From positions 526,001 to 590,000 of the forward strand of contig CM062212.1 of assembly GCA_031216445.1 (NCBI GenBank): a stretch of DNA of 64,000 nt. Direction: 5' to 3'. This DNA comes from Lateolabrax maculatus (Eukaryota > Chordata > Actinopteri > Acropomatiformes > Lateolabracidae). The position numbers were made by a program, and so were the translations under genes. The notes under the pieces are model-generated. The model was not told the origin of the DNA, ran no database searches, and saw nothing but the letters and a program-made list of their open reading frames with translations. Positions 24,367-38,400 of this stretch are shown here, in pieces; within the stretch, counting starts at the first letter, position 1, and each line of letters starts with the position of its first letter.

Positions 24367-27285
24367 ACAAAGACAGTAACAGAACATTAGACTGTGATGA
24401 TTCTGATGGAGTCGCTCTCTAGTTTGAAATAAATGTTGTTGCTGTTTGGTAAAATTGACCCAAGACTGAGACTGTGAATGGATATAAATTCGTTTCTTTG
24501 TTTCTGTCTAACACAACACAAGTCGTTTTTTGTTAGCAGTCGGTGAGAGAGAAAGACGAGCTGCTGCTCTCGGTGATCACTGTACGTTCAACATGAACTA
24601 CTGCCAGTTAGCTTAACTTTACATAAAGACTGGAACCATTTAACCCCCTGCAGCTGTTCAACACAGAAGTTCAACAACTGGTTTAAAAACCGTTATTTTC
24701 CAATATTTTCACCACTTCTTCACTGTTTTCCACCAGATTTTGAACGTTTTTTGATTTTTTGCCACACTTTGAAATTAACTCAATGTTTATATATATATAT
24801 ATATATATATATAAATATTTAGCACAGATTTTGTTTGTAAGTCAAACTCCTTGTGTGTGTTCACATAGTTGGCCAGAAAAGGTGGTTCTGATTTTATGGC
24901 TTTTATTGAAGAGCCGACAGTAAAGAGACGATGAACTCGTCGTGTATTTCAGCTCATATAATAATTAGTTACACATTATTGTGTGTGTCTCAAAAGACTT
25001 TTCTGAAATATAAAGTGCTTATCTGCAGCTCAGACTGATTACACTTATTTTGCAATTACATGACGTTTTGATGCACTTGAGACGAAGATGTGACTGTCGG
25101 TGGTTGATAGAGACCAGACACAGAACAAACACATCATTAACTTTAGAGGAAAGCAGGACGTTGCTGTTGGGATCCTTCTGCCATCATTAACACGTCAGGT
25201 TATGTGAATTCAGGACAAGTTACTGCTTTTCACTTTGACTTTCTCCAAGTCGAGGTCAGGCTGATGTAAAAGAAATGAGATATTTAAATGATATGAAAGT
25301 AGCACAGAGTTGTATTGATGCAACATGTTCTAGTTGTGGCTGGCAGAGGAGGTGAACGTATGAATGTTTGTTCTCAGGTGTCTGGCAGGAAGTTTGCAGA
25401 AAAAGAGGTCAATTGAGTGTGAAACAGTGAGTGACCCAGTTCAAATGTAAACTGTGGTTTTCTTCTCTTTCTGAGGTTTTTACATTCAAATATCACTTCA
25501 GGAAATCAGTCAGAGGCTACAGGTTTGTTCAGTGACACTTTTGTACATCACAATTTTTGTCCTTAAAAGTCGACATATGGAAGAAAAAAAGGAATCTGTA
25601 CTTTAATTAACTGTTGATAATGTGAATCTGCTGCTTTGGTCATGTTTAACTGACAGTGAGCTAACGACTGTCAGCATTTGGATTAAAATCATTCTTTTTC
25701 CACGTTTTGTTTAAAGGAGAAGTTAAGTTAAAAACCAGACCGGGTCCTCGGAGGGCCGAGAACACAGACTGTGACTTTAGAATATCTCCTCTGGATTTCT
25801 TTAGTTGTGGAATATATTTTCACACGTTAAAAAGAGATGATTTATGTCCAGTATGAACGATACGATTACAGCCAGAAAACTTGTTCACACTTAAGACACA
25901 GTTAAAAACATGTGAACTTCTCCTTTAATTTCTACAAAAATCTGAAATATGGAAACAAAATCTTAACGGAGCTTTATGTGCCGGACTACTTCTTGGCTGG
26001 ACGGTCACTTCCTGGAGTCCCTGCTAGTTGCGTGGCAACTGCTCAGAGTCAGTGGTGGCAAGTAATTAAGTACAAATTTGAGGTACTTGTTCTGAACATT
26101 TTCTTCTTATAGTACTTACTATACTATACTATAGTACCTCCTTCCCCTCCACCACGCCTCACAGTAAATACTCTACTTTTATCTGACAGCTTTACTTACT
26201 TTACAGATTCTGATTTTTACAGTTTATAAAATCTGATGTTTTGTTCTACATGAAACTCCCCGACAGTATAAGTCCATCTGAAGCCATCAGTCATTAATCA
26301 ATTAGTCGATTGATAGAAAATTAAACATTTGGTTATTCTGATGATGGTTAAAGTCATTTTTCTTGCAAAACATTTCATGGTTCCAGCTTCTTCTTATTCC
26401 AGCTAAGATGATGAACGTGGTGAACAGGGTGAACAGGGAGAAGGTGAACAGGGTAAACAGGGTGAAGGCGATGTCTGCATGTTAGCATTCGGTTGCTTGT
26501 TCCTGATGTTAAAGACCCTGAACAGGTTTCCGTCTCTTTTGTCAGACTCAACATAAAAAGGAGAAAAAACAAGGGCAAAATAAATAGATTTTGATGAAAA
26601 ACCGAAAGTTCCTCAAATGCCTCATGTTCCTGCTCTCTACTTCTGCTTGCTGGACATCAAATTAGTGCACATCAGATCAGTTTGTCCTCTCCGACTTCCC
26701 TTCTGTCAAATGTCACCTGCAGTTAAACAAACAACGAGTAAACAAGCGACTCCATCGGGTTAAAACTCTTCAAGGGCTAAAAGAAGACGAAATCCAAGGA
26801 GCTCTTTGTGAAAAGAGCTTTTAGTTGTTGTGATAGTCTGAGTTCAATCTGCTCGCTGATGTCTGTATTGTTCTGACCATCTCAGCCTCACAGTTTGACC
26901 AGTTTTTCACCTGACAGGTACGAGTGTTTGTGTGAAGTTCTTCCTCCTGTAAATCACAGGACTTCCTTAAACCACCAGCTGACCTCAGGCCCAGTCTGGA
27001 ACTGGGATCAACTTAAAACTGGTTCCAACATTTACTGGACAGACGTGTTTGATCTGCATTCACACTTCACTCAATATAAGCCTAATATTTATTCCACACG
27101 TGTGTATACAGACGTCCTATAGACGGGAGAAGAATATATATGTGTGTGTGTGTGTTTATATATACATATATACATGTATATACACACATATATACATATA
27201 TATTATTATTACTGCAATGCATTCATGAGGCAGAGATAAATTTGACTTTATATACTGTTGAGCAGTTTAATCTGTGAAATGAATC

Positions 27286-27349
<64 letters not shown>

Positions 27350-29140
27350 AACAAAGTAACTCCAGCTGATAAATGAGGAGTAAAAAGAGTACTTGAATAA
27401 ATGAACTGGCTCTGATCCAAACAGTCCCGTTCGATGGTAATCAGACAGTTTTACAGCTTCTAACGGACAAATCTGTGACTCTACGTGAAGACTTGTTAAA
27501 GCGGCAAAACCCTGGAAACTAAGTGTCACTGAAATGGATTTTAGATGAGTTTGCTTTTAATTTTATTTTTCTGTTAATATATCTGCAGCATTTTTAATGC
27601 TGCATCCTGATTAATATTTATCATTTTTTGTGTCTTATTTTGCATTTGTCTTGTTTTTGTCCTCATGTCAAAGTGACTTGCAGCACTTTATTTTACGAAA
27701 ACAAGTTGCAGTTTAAGTGACAGCTGGCCTAACGTAACCTTTTTAAACTTCACGTCCTGTTGACTTTCAAGATAAAATGCCACAAAAGTGAGCGAGTGTA
27801 GGAAGACTGATGTTATCTGATAGATTGCATCACCAGTTATATTTCCACAAACATAGAGATCTAAAGCTCAGCTGCTTTACCTCCTCGTTCCTCCTGAGAG
27901 CTACAGAAACCTCAACAAGTTCACAGCACATCTGGATTCTTCACTTCAACTTACAGATTTAACAAGAAACAAAGTGAACTGAGGTGGAGGGAAAAAAACT
28001 AAACGACAGTAAGACTAAAGAGAAAATTGTAAATAAAAGCAGAACTCACAGCTTGGACGCTTCGTGCTGCTGGTTTCCCCCGTCGCTCGTACAGGTGATG
28101 ATGATGATGATGATGGTGAGGTGGAGGTGAGGCTGCTGCATGACATTGTTTCTGACGGCCAATTCAAGTCTTCCTCCCCCCCCTTACAGCAAAGGTTATC
28201 ACACATTTCAGTTGCCTCCTTTCCCCCGAAACTGCTTTCATTCAAAGATTAAATAACATTCTGTAACCACAAGCAGCTGCAGCTGACACATGTATGTCAT
28301 ATATAATAGATACATGTATCTATTATATATATGTATAACAGATACATGTATATATATATATATAACAGATACATGTATATATTAAATACAGAACATGTGA
28401 CAGACAATAAGTCTGAGGTTTGAAGTCGGTTTTCATCGCTTGTGTTGAGCTGAGATATTCCTGTAAAGCAGAAAGAGGAACTGCTAATAACAGATTCAGC
28501 AAACTTCACTTCTTCATAAATAAGGGGGTCTTTCACAGCGTCACTACAGACTCTTTGAAGTGAGTGATGCCTCCTACGTGTCTACAATTACAAAACAGTT
28601 CATTTCTCCCCCAGGCAGGCTGGTCTGTTAGACTAATCCTTCAGTGTTCTGTTAAAGTTTTATTTCACGGTCAACATGCAGCAAGCACCACCTCTGTTGT
28701 TAGAGGGAAACACTTTCATATCACTGGATTACTTTGATACTGAAAGAAACACGACTCACAGTCCTGAAGCGTCTCTCGTCCTCTATGACTGAGTGGACGT
28801 TTCTACTGGACATCGTAGATCTCATCTGAAGCCACACTAGATCTAAAACCGTGTTTCACTTCTCTGTTGTGGTTTGACTGAGTGACTGTGGGTGTTCGGT
28901 CAGACTTTTATATATATCTGCTGCTCAGGGAGGACACTGTGGGGACCAGGCCTTGTTCTGATGCACTTAAAGTACTGCAGATCATTTTCCAAATCAACTA
29001 ATGAGGCTGTTCATTGTGACTCTGGGAGACTTAAACACTTGGACACACCTGGTGTCACTGCACTGTCAGGCTGCCTCAGAAAGGTTCAAACACCAACAAC
29101 TCTGAGATGATTAAAGAAACATGAGAGGAACCTCTCAAAA
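24367..29140. other. Intergenic between ccr6 and cep43, AT-rich with simple repeats
   Basis: It holds (TA)n at about 24789-24813, a second (AT)n at about 27289-27345, and a TATA/ACATGTAT-rich palindromic segment at about 28290-28382. A dispersed repeat fragment lies at 26050-26400. No coding exon was recognised, though ccr6 leader exons may be here. Confidence 0.45.
26050..26400 (+). repeat. Dispersed repeat fragment related to 9790-10105
   Basis: It shares TTATCTGACAG, CAGTCATTAATCA and GATGATGG with the 9.8-kb copy in the same order. The limits are approximate. Confidence 0.5.
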
Positions 29141-29144
29141 CTAA

Positions 29145-29150
29145 TTTATT
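29145..29150 (-). terminator. cep43: cep43 poly(A) signal AATAAA
   Basis: TTTATT on the plus strand reads AATAAA on the minus strand, 87 bases after the cep43 stop codon. Confidence 0.7.
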
Positions 29151-29236
29151 TGCTCATTCAAACTGTACAGACTTAAATATTAACGATACAAAGAGGTGCA
29201 TGATGGGAAACCCAAGAGCGCTGCATGATGGGAAGG

Positions 29237-32200
29237 TCAGGCCACCTCCTCCATGTAGTCGGCTCCATGACTCTGACTGAGCTGAGAGACGCTCAGGTCC
29301 TGAGTGGTTTCATCAAACTGCAAAACAAAGTTAGATTTAAAGATTTAAAAAGACAGTACGCGCAGGGGAAACCTCAGCCAGGAGGTCTGGTCACCTTGTC
29401 GCTGTTGTCGGGTCCTTCGATGGAAACTTCCTCGATCTCCTCACCGATACTGAGTTCGCTCTTGGAGAGATCTGACCGATGACTGGAACAAACAAAGTGC
29501 AGCAAAGTGATTTTCTAACTTCCTTCCCCCCAGACAGCCACTGGTTTAACTTCTTTTCTAGAAAACTCAACCCGCAGAGACGTGAAACCTGCTGCACAGA
29601 CGATCAGTAACACAGGAGGACATCCATACTGAGGAGGAACGACTTTCATGGAAGAAACAACCGCATTCACTTTCTAAATGTCTGATTATTGGATATAAAA
29701 GGAAAACCCTCAAACAGCCCTCAGAAGAACTGAAGACAAACTTTACTTTGCAAGAACATCCTCATATTCTACAAAATGTCAGGTTTCTGACTGAATAACT
29801 TTTAATCCAATTCCTGAACGGCAGAACATCCTCAAATGCAGCAACAAGTTTTTAAAAACGGATCACAAGAGATTCACAAGATGTTTTAAACCTGGTGTGA
29901 CCAACAGATAATAAAACATACAGCTGACTAAACTGACTAAACACATAAAAGAACATGCTGTCAGTCTTACCTGTTGAAGTCATCGTCATATTCAACATCG
30001 TCATCTGTGGAACAAAGTTTTAAAAGTTTACGCTTTTACTTTGTGAACTTTACAGGTTTCATCTCCTGAAGTTTTAACAGTTTCAACATCACTAAGACTG
30101 AACCGCCAAACACAACGAGAGGAAATCCAGAAACAAGTGTTCACATGTTTGCAGATGACACATTTCTCACTACAAGAAAAAAAGCTGAGAAACATTAACT
30201 GCTTTATGCTGCTTTAAAAACCTTTAGCCCACTTACTACACAGAAAATAAAAAAGGCTTGAGGTATATTTGCTCTTTGTTGTGGGGTTTCAGTGTTTGCT
30301 TGTTCATTTAGAGTGGCTCCCCCTTCATAACAGGGCTGTGGGGCAAAGGTACTCATTACTGTGCTATACTTTCCATATGTGGACCCAGCATGAATACTGG
30401 ACAACATAGAGTGCAGAGACAAAATGTTTGTACTAGTCATGACAATCTGAATCCTACCTAAATGCAGGGATCCAGTTTTATCATTCAGGGCCTTCGAGTC
30501 TTTGAATCCTCTCCCTCTGGAGTTTGACGCTCCTGTAGGAAGAAAAAACACCTTTATTAAACACAAGTCTTCTGTGATCTGATGTTTGCCTCCAGAGGAT
30601 GAACTCTGGAGATTTCACTGACTTTCACTCCACATGTTACTGTTCAGACCAGGAAAAGATACACCAACAGGGTCATCTGTTCCTGTTGTGGCTGTGATAA
30701 ACTGCAGCCTGGAGTTCAGTCTGAAACAACATTGGTGTTGGTTGAACTCTGACCGTTCCTGCTGTGGCTTTGCTCTGACAGGCTGCCTCCTCCTCCTCCT
30801 CCTGGTCTCGGGGCCTCTGACAGGGACCCTGCTGGACTCCCTCTGGCCCCGGGTGCCTCCACCTTCCTGGGATACAAACAGCAAAGAGTCAGCTGAGGAT
30901 GGAGCTTTGGGACAGAAGGGAGGGTGTCCTGATCGGTTAATATTAAAAGATTTGGCCTTTTATTATCTTTGTCTTACTTCTTTTTGGACGGTAATCATAC
31001 TAAGCTTTGGAACTACATTTCCCATGATGCTTCGGGGGAAGAAAACAGTTTTCTTTATCCTGTATCAGTGTCCCTGTAGTCAGGTGTCTCCATTACAGAG
31101 AGAACCAGCAGGCAGCAGCTCCTGTCTGCAGTGTCCCCATGGACGGACAGACGACTATCACTGGTCACTGTGAGACTGAAGGAAACTTAGAAACAGGAAG
31201 TTTTTGATTTCCGGATGTTTGTTAGTGATGGACATCAGAGATAAGGACTTCCTCAGACAGTGGAAGTCACACTGAATCTGAAACTGTGTGTTTCCTGTCA
31301 TTGTGTTCAGATTTGACCGCAGTAATCTGTGTCAAAGTGTTTTAAATTATCTTCATGTCCTCCCTGAGCTGTGAGTCTCTGCTGCAGCGCCACCTGCTGA
31401 CGACTACAGAAACGGACTTCTTGTTCTAAAACACCTGTGTGCACCTGTCCCCTCACGTCTGCAGCCTGTAGCTCACCTGAGCTCAGAGCTCTGACTGTGT
31501 TCAGAGGGAGGATCATCCTGCTCGGCCTCTGAGTCCACAGCCAGGAGGGACAGACTGGGGGGGGGGGGGCGAAGACACAAAAGACAAGAGACAAAAAAAG
31601 GACAGAGGTGATGCATAGTTGTGTCCTCACTTTAAAAACATTTTTCTAACGAAGTACAACACGTCCTCACTTTGTATAACACGTCCTCACTTTGTATGAC
31701 ATGTCTTCGCTTTATATAACATGTCCTCACTTTCCAGCCTGAAGCCTTAATCTCATACTGATCCTCACAGAGACAGAAGTCCAGGACACACAGTGTACTA
31801 AGCGTCCATGCACACACTCATGCAGAAAGTATTTGATCCGATTCAAAGTGAACTTCAGGTCATGTGACATTCAGGACAGTTGAGCGTTTTTCTCTGAGTT
31901 GTTAGTGAATCTAAACCAGGAGACGAACCCAGCAGCCGGGAGCTCCTCGCTGACTCTTCAGTTTGGTCTCAGCGACCCAGTTCTTCCTCAGAGATCATTA
32001 AAGTTTGACAAAGTGTAATGTGACTGTGAATGTGTTACAGTCGTCCCACTGGGACTTCACACTGGTGTGGACGCTTGTTTTCACTGATGCCACAACGTCA
32101 AACACAGTTTCTATCACAGTCAGAGTCAGCAGAGCAGCTCCGGGTGTCTCTGGGTGGTAAGTCAGGCGACGCTCACATGAGAACCTGTCATAGGCAACAT

Positions 32201-32397
32201 CCTCTTCATTTCAATGTGTCTAGGATGACATGAACTGGTGCCTGTAACGGGACACTAGTTTCCTCTGACAAAGCTGAAGATTTTTCTGTGAATGTGACAG
32301 AAGCAAAGCTTCATCTGCTCTCATCCCCTCCCCCCATAGAAAATACATTTTATTATCAGAAAACTACTCAGGAAGTTTACTCTGCAGACAAATACTT

Positions 32398-32438
<41 letters not shown>

Positions 32439-35400
32439 GTAAACACACTGTGTCACATTTTATTTAATCTGGAACAAACAACCTACATTTACTTAAGTAA
32501 TGTACTAAAGTACAATTTTGACTTATTCCAGTGTTTCTAATTTATGCTACTTTATACTTCTATTCTACTATGTTTCAGAGAAATAAAATACATTTTTAAT
32601 TGTAATACTTTAAGTACATTTTCTTGATTATACTTAAATATTTTTATTTAAGTAACATTTTCACAGTGTGGTATTGGTATTTCTACTTCAGTAAAGGTTC
32701 TGAATACTTCCTCCACCACTGTCAAATCTAATGATGAGTTTCTGAGAGTCAGAATCTCTTTTCCAAACATTAACTGATTAACTGTTGCTTCTTCAGCCAC
32801 AAATATTTACTGTTATAGAGAAATACTCAAGTTTTCAGGGACCTTTAATGTTGAGTGTGAAAATGTCAGTTTCTTTTGATAAACAGAAGCAAATATGTGA
32901 TGTGAACGCCGCCTCAGGACCAGTTCAGACAGAGACACATGAGAAACAGACGTACAGGAAGACTAAGAAAGGGAGGTTTTCCTGGTTTTCAGTTCATCGT
33001 TTCTGCAAATGGTGAACAACCTTCAGCTCCCCTTTCGTCTTCAGTGAGTGTCTCTGTGTGAACGAGGCCTCAGACCAACCGACGACTGACCAAACACATT
33101 TCAATCTGCTGGAATCCAGCAGCAGTTAACTGATCTGAGGCCGAGCAGACTCACTCGCTGAGGCTTTTGCCTCGTCTCATGGGGGACACGACCGGGCCAG
33201 AGAGACACTCCTCCCTCAGAGGGTCAGCACTGCCGGGTGAAGAGGGGGGACAGACAGGTAGCAGGAAGGACAGGAAGGACAGGTAGAGAGAGAAAGGAGC
33301 CAGGAGAGGACATAAGGAGACAAGAACAGGAACGTACGATAGACATACAGGGACACTTAAGATAAAGCAGTGGCATTAGAAGACAGACGTGACAGTGAAA
33401 TGACTCTAGGGTGTGAGTAAGTGAGAGAAGGATACCTGGACAGGTAAGACGAGCTCACAGGGAGAAACAGGACGAGACTCAGGAGGCATTAATTTGATTT
33501 GTCTGTTGAAGCAGTGACACTGACCGGTCCACATAAGTCATCTAATAGTTTCTGTTCTGCAGATACTCATCACTTCCTGTATGCTCTTCACAATAAAAGA
33601 ACTTTAATGTGAAGGCAGTGGTAAACCAGAGGCTGCAGTTTTATTCCACATCATTTAGCTAAAGCTGTTTTTAGGGAAAGGAAGCGGTGCTGCAGCGGGA
33701 GCATCGATCAGGTAAAGTGGGACAGAAAGACAGGAAGTGGTCGATATTAAACAACACGCGTCAGATAAGCTGAACATGATGTCAGGAGGCCGTTTATGGA
33801 CTCGAACATCTGGACCGATGTTCCAAAAAATGATACAGGGACACAGAGAGGATCAGAACGAGAGCAAAGAGAAACCAAAGTAGAAGAGAAGAGAAAGACC
33901 GCAGAACAGGAAGAAAAGTACAAACTGAACAGCAGAGCGGAGCTCCGAGTTTTATTCGAATCAGTTTTAAGAAGCTTAAAGAGGAAAAACTCTCTGGTGT
34001 TCATTAAAAATGTCAAGATGATAGAAAAGTATTTTTTCTGTTCTCCTGTTAATCATCTCAGGTCTCAAAACCTGAATTAAGGAACCGCCACTCTGTGGAT
34101 TATCTAACTAATTAGTAAGTGACTTTTGAAAAGGATTAAATCTATAAAAGAAAAAGCTTCATATCACAGAGTGAAGAAGAGATTCATCTACACTGTTAAA
34201 ATCAGGCAGAACTCCATTTTGTGACTTCATTAGGGTTTAAAAAGGCAATAAAGAGTGAATAAAGAGTTTCTGTCAGGAACCTCCATGTTCACCTGATGCA
34301 TGATTCATACTCTACACATTCGCTAAAGAAGGTCAAAAGCTCAGGATACAGTGGAAGTAATGAATCTCTGCTGCCACAGAAGAGTTTCAAACCTGATTTA
34401 ACGATTGATAAAGTTGTAATTTTATCATTGAACTGATAAATGTTGAAGTGTTTCAGTCTCCCAGAGACGCTGCCAGCTGTACACTTGTGATACTTACTCT
34501 TTCTGACTGTTTGTCCTCTCTGATGAGTCCTTTTCTCCCAGAGGACTTAGGAGGCAGCAGAGAAACAAAGAGAAGAGACCATCTCAGACAGACTAAAACG
34601 ACCCAAAAATAACAGGAGTTCTGCACATGTGCACGCTGCTGACCTGCGACCTCATTCAGGCCTCCCCGTGTTTGTTCTGTTCTACAGACAAACCTTTATG
34701 TATCCATGTGTCAACTGTATATTATATATTAATGCCTGCAGAGATGATTTTAGCTGAACTCATTCACACATTCAATAACAGCAAAAGTGGTAAAAAGTTA
34801 AAAATGTTCCAATAGTGGAAGTGTCCACCAACACCTTCTACTGTTTGTTTAATGTAAACAAACACAGAGCCAGGCTAGCTGTGACTGGTGAAAGGTCAGA
34901 GGTCATGTGTCTCACCAGCCGTAGGTCTTCTGTGGTTTGGGCAGCGGGTCGTCGAAGAACGAGTCTCCGTCGTCAGGATCGTCCTCCACGTCCAGGTCCA
35001 GGTCCAGGTCCGCAACCTCCCTCTTCAGGCCGGAGGACGGGGTCCTGTGGTCGGACGCCTCACTGTGTCTGGAGACCTGCTGCTGGAAGTCTCCTTTACA
35101 CAGAGACGCCTCGCCCTCCGAGTCCTGATGGATCACACCGAGACTTCTGTTACACTGTGGCCTTTTGTTAAAGAGATCTTTCATGTCTCTTCATGTTCAG
35201 ACAACATGAATAACAATCAACTTTCCAACCAAACCTGCTGCCGATCTGAACTGAATTTCCAGAAGATCATCCAAACAAAAAGTGAAAGAATGAACGACAA
35301 ACTGCTCAGGAATATTCACACTTTTTCTTCTTTAAATATTCGATGATTTAAAAATGTCAAAAACACTGAAAATACAAATAAAAACAGGTGGATGGAAACA

Positions 35401-38400
35401 CTTTAATGCATCATCATCATCATCATCATCATCATGTTTTAATATATACTGAAGCAGGAGGTGAGTTAGTGCAGCAGGTGAGGACAGGTTTGACATTTCT
35501 GATGAACACTGAAGCTGATATGCAGAGGGACTGAAGTTCGGACTGAAGGACTCATGAAGACCTGCGGGGACTCATGAGGACCTGCTGGGACTCATGAAGA
35601 CCTGCTGGGACTCATGAAGACCTGCTTGGACTCATGAGGACCTGCTGGGACTCATGAGGACCTGCTGATGTTTAAACTGGCAGAGTGACAGTGACACTGA
35701 AGGGGGGTCCTCGCTGGGAAACCAGAGACAGCATCTACATGGCTGTTGTTGAGCTCGCCCAATGAGAGTCAACGTGACATCACTTCCTGTCTCACCTCAG
35801 TCCCACCAGCTGCAGTGTCATCTCACCACACCTTCATGGTAAAAATGATTCATCTCCATTAACCTGCAGCTCTTGTGAGAGGCAGTCGTCATGGAAACAG
35901 TTCCTCTGTTATCCAGAACACCGCCCACGCTCTCCTGCAAAGTCGTCTTTCTACGTAGACGGATTTACAGTAACCGACCTAATTCAGGTCAGGAGAGCAG
36001 CTGAAAGTCTTAACATCTTTAAACTCAAACGTTGCTTTGGATTAGAATATTTCAGCCATTACTGATTTTATTCAACATTTATTTCATGTTTTAAAGTATT
36101 TGAATTATTCAAAGCTGTTTATATTTGTTTTTTAATGTTTTGTTCTTACTCGTCTCAAATTGTTTGTTCTATTTGTTCTTATCGAAGCACTTTGAGTTAC
36201 ACTAAGTTGACAGGTTGTTGAAAAGTGTTGTGCTTATAAAGTTTAATTAATATATATTACATACATTTATATTCAATAAATTATAAAACTGTTTAAAAAA
36301 ATTATGAATGTGTTGTAATGTAATTTGAGCTGACTTTGCCTTTAAATTTCTCAAAAACTGTGCGGTAAAATCTCATGAAATTTGAGGTTTCTTATGACAG
36401 ATGAATATATGATGATATTTTCACTTTGGAGCCTTGTTTAAATAAAACAACAGTACAGTTGAATTACTTTTTATTTTAATTGGATTTCATATAATGTTGT
36501 TTTTACTTGTTATATCAGATGTGATAAATGATTGATGAAATACAATCAATATAATCCAATACTTGACATGTGACCCCAGAGGGGCTCCATATACAGTAGA
36601 AATATATATAAATATATATATTCTGTGTTAATCTCTGCTGTTTTATTTCCTTGTCAGAGATGACAGATAATGTTGTATTTGTCCTCCTGAATATTAACTG
36701 TAGATTATATGAATATTTTTTATCTGTAAAAGAAGGTGCGGGTACATTTTCAGCCCTGAGTTATGTCTGCAGGTTCCTCCCTGGCTGCATACAGCCAGAA
36801 CAACCTCCAGCAGCCTGAGAGGTGAAACTCTGGGCAGAGAGCGAGAGTTTGGTAATAACTGAAGGAGACTCAGATAATATCAAGACTTTTATCAGCTGGG
36901 ATCTTCTGTCAGTTGAACTGTGGTGTCAGGACAGTCAGAGGGCGACGTTCAGAGACAATCTACCTGAAACAGTGACAGTGAGGCACACGTGCACAGTTTT
37001 AGAGGGAATCGTCGTGATTACAGCAGTGTGTGTGTGTGAAGTCTGATTACAGAACAGAAACACTACTGATCAGTGACAAACTAACAGAAACTACGAGCTC
37101 ACAACAGCCTTGTAACACCTGAACAACAACAAAGATTTACTCAAATCAAACTAATCTGTCTGACTTCATGAGGTCAAAGGTCAACTCCCACAATGTGAAC
37201 AGTTCACTAAATCATCACAACTAATCAATAAGTATTCATTGAGTTCTTACAGTCCCTAACTCCTCTGGATCAGACCCAGTGTGACAGCTCCTCTTGTCTT
37301 TAAGGATCAGAGCTACTGATAAGTTGATTGACAGCCAGATAGACCAATGGGTGCATCGTATGCAGGCTTCAGGTAAACTGATAAAGTGATTTGGGTCTAT
37401 AAAGAAATCGAAGCGCCACCTGGATGTCAGAGTTAGTATCAACATGAGAGTGTTAGCGTGAAGCTGAGCGTCCTTACATCTGCTCTGCATGTGGTTACCT
37501 TAGCTGCTGTCTGACTCTGTCCTCTGTGACTCTGGCCTTTATATCTGGGGATCTGTGCACGACAGGGACAGGGACACACCTGAGACACGCCTGAGACTTG
37601 TCTGAGACACGTCTGAGACTACTTAAGATAACTTTTTCCTCATTAAAGAGGAACTTAACTACTGTAAATGTCCAGAGGTTAATCTTCTCCAGTGCAGCAG
37701 TGACGTACAGGTGTACTCCAGGACACTGTGACATCACTGGTGGGTGTGGTTAAAAAACTCTAGTGTGAGTTTCCATTTCAAGGTTTTTGTGAATGGAAGC
37801 TCTGAGGATATATACGCCAACACATGAAGTCTTAGCTCAGGGCTCTGACCTCACTAGGTGAAACCAGACGTACCTTGCTGACAGGAGGACAGCTGATTTT
37901 CTCCTCAGGAACGTGACTCGGAGGTTGAGTGACGTCAGAGTCCTGAACAACCTGAACAAAGACTTCAGACGTCACCACAGGAAGCACGACTCTTCATTTT
38001 AAATTAAATGTGCTGTGCTTAATGTTGGACAATGACAGTGTGAATCTCACCACAGCTCTGCACTGAGCAAAGAGACGTCTGTAAACGCCCAGAAACACCT
38101 GGAAGTCGATCGCTGGGAAAACACAAACACAACAGCCGACATAAACGGTGAAACAGGAACACACAAACATCTGAAGATGGAGAGAAAAGTGTCAGCTGAT
38201 CTCTAACTGCCCTTTTGGTTGTTTTCATAACATGGCAAAAAGTATGTGGTCGCCCTGGTGTACAAACCCCAGGGCTTTTGGTCTGTTTCTCCTGGTTTTG
38301 GCTTCTTAATCTTACAGAGATTTTAAACACACAGGACACCAGGCAGCTTGTTTTCCCTGAGTCTGCAGAGTCCTGACCAGACCCCCATCCAACACCTCTG

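Noticed and set aside
28015..28245. 76-aa minus-strand frame with a gtgagt-type donor
   Set aside because: It could be a ccr6 leader exon, but nothing in the protein is recognisable, so not called as coding.
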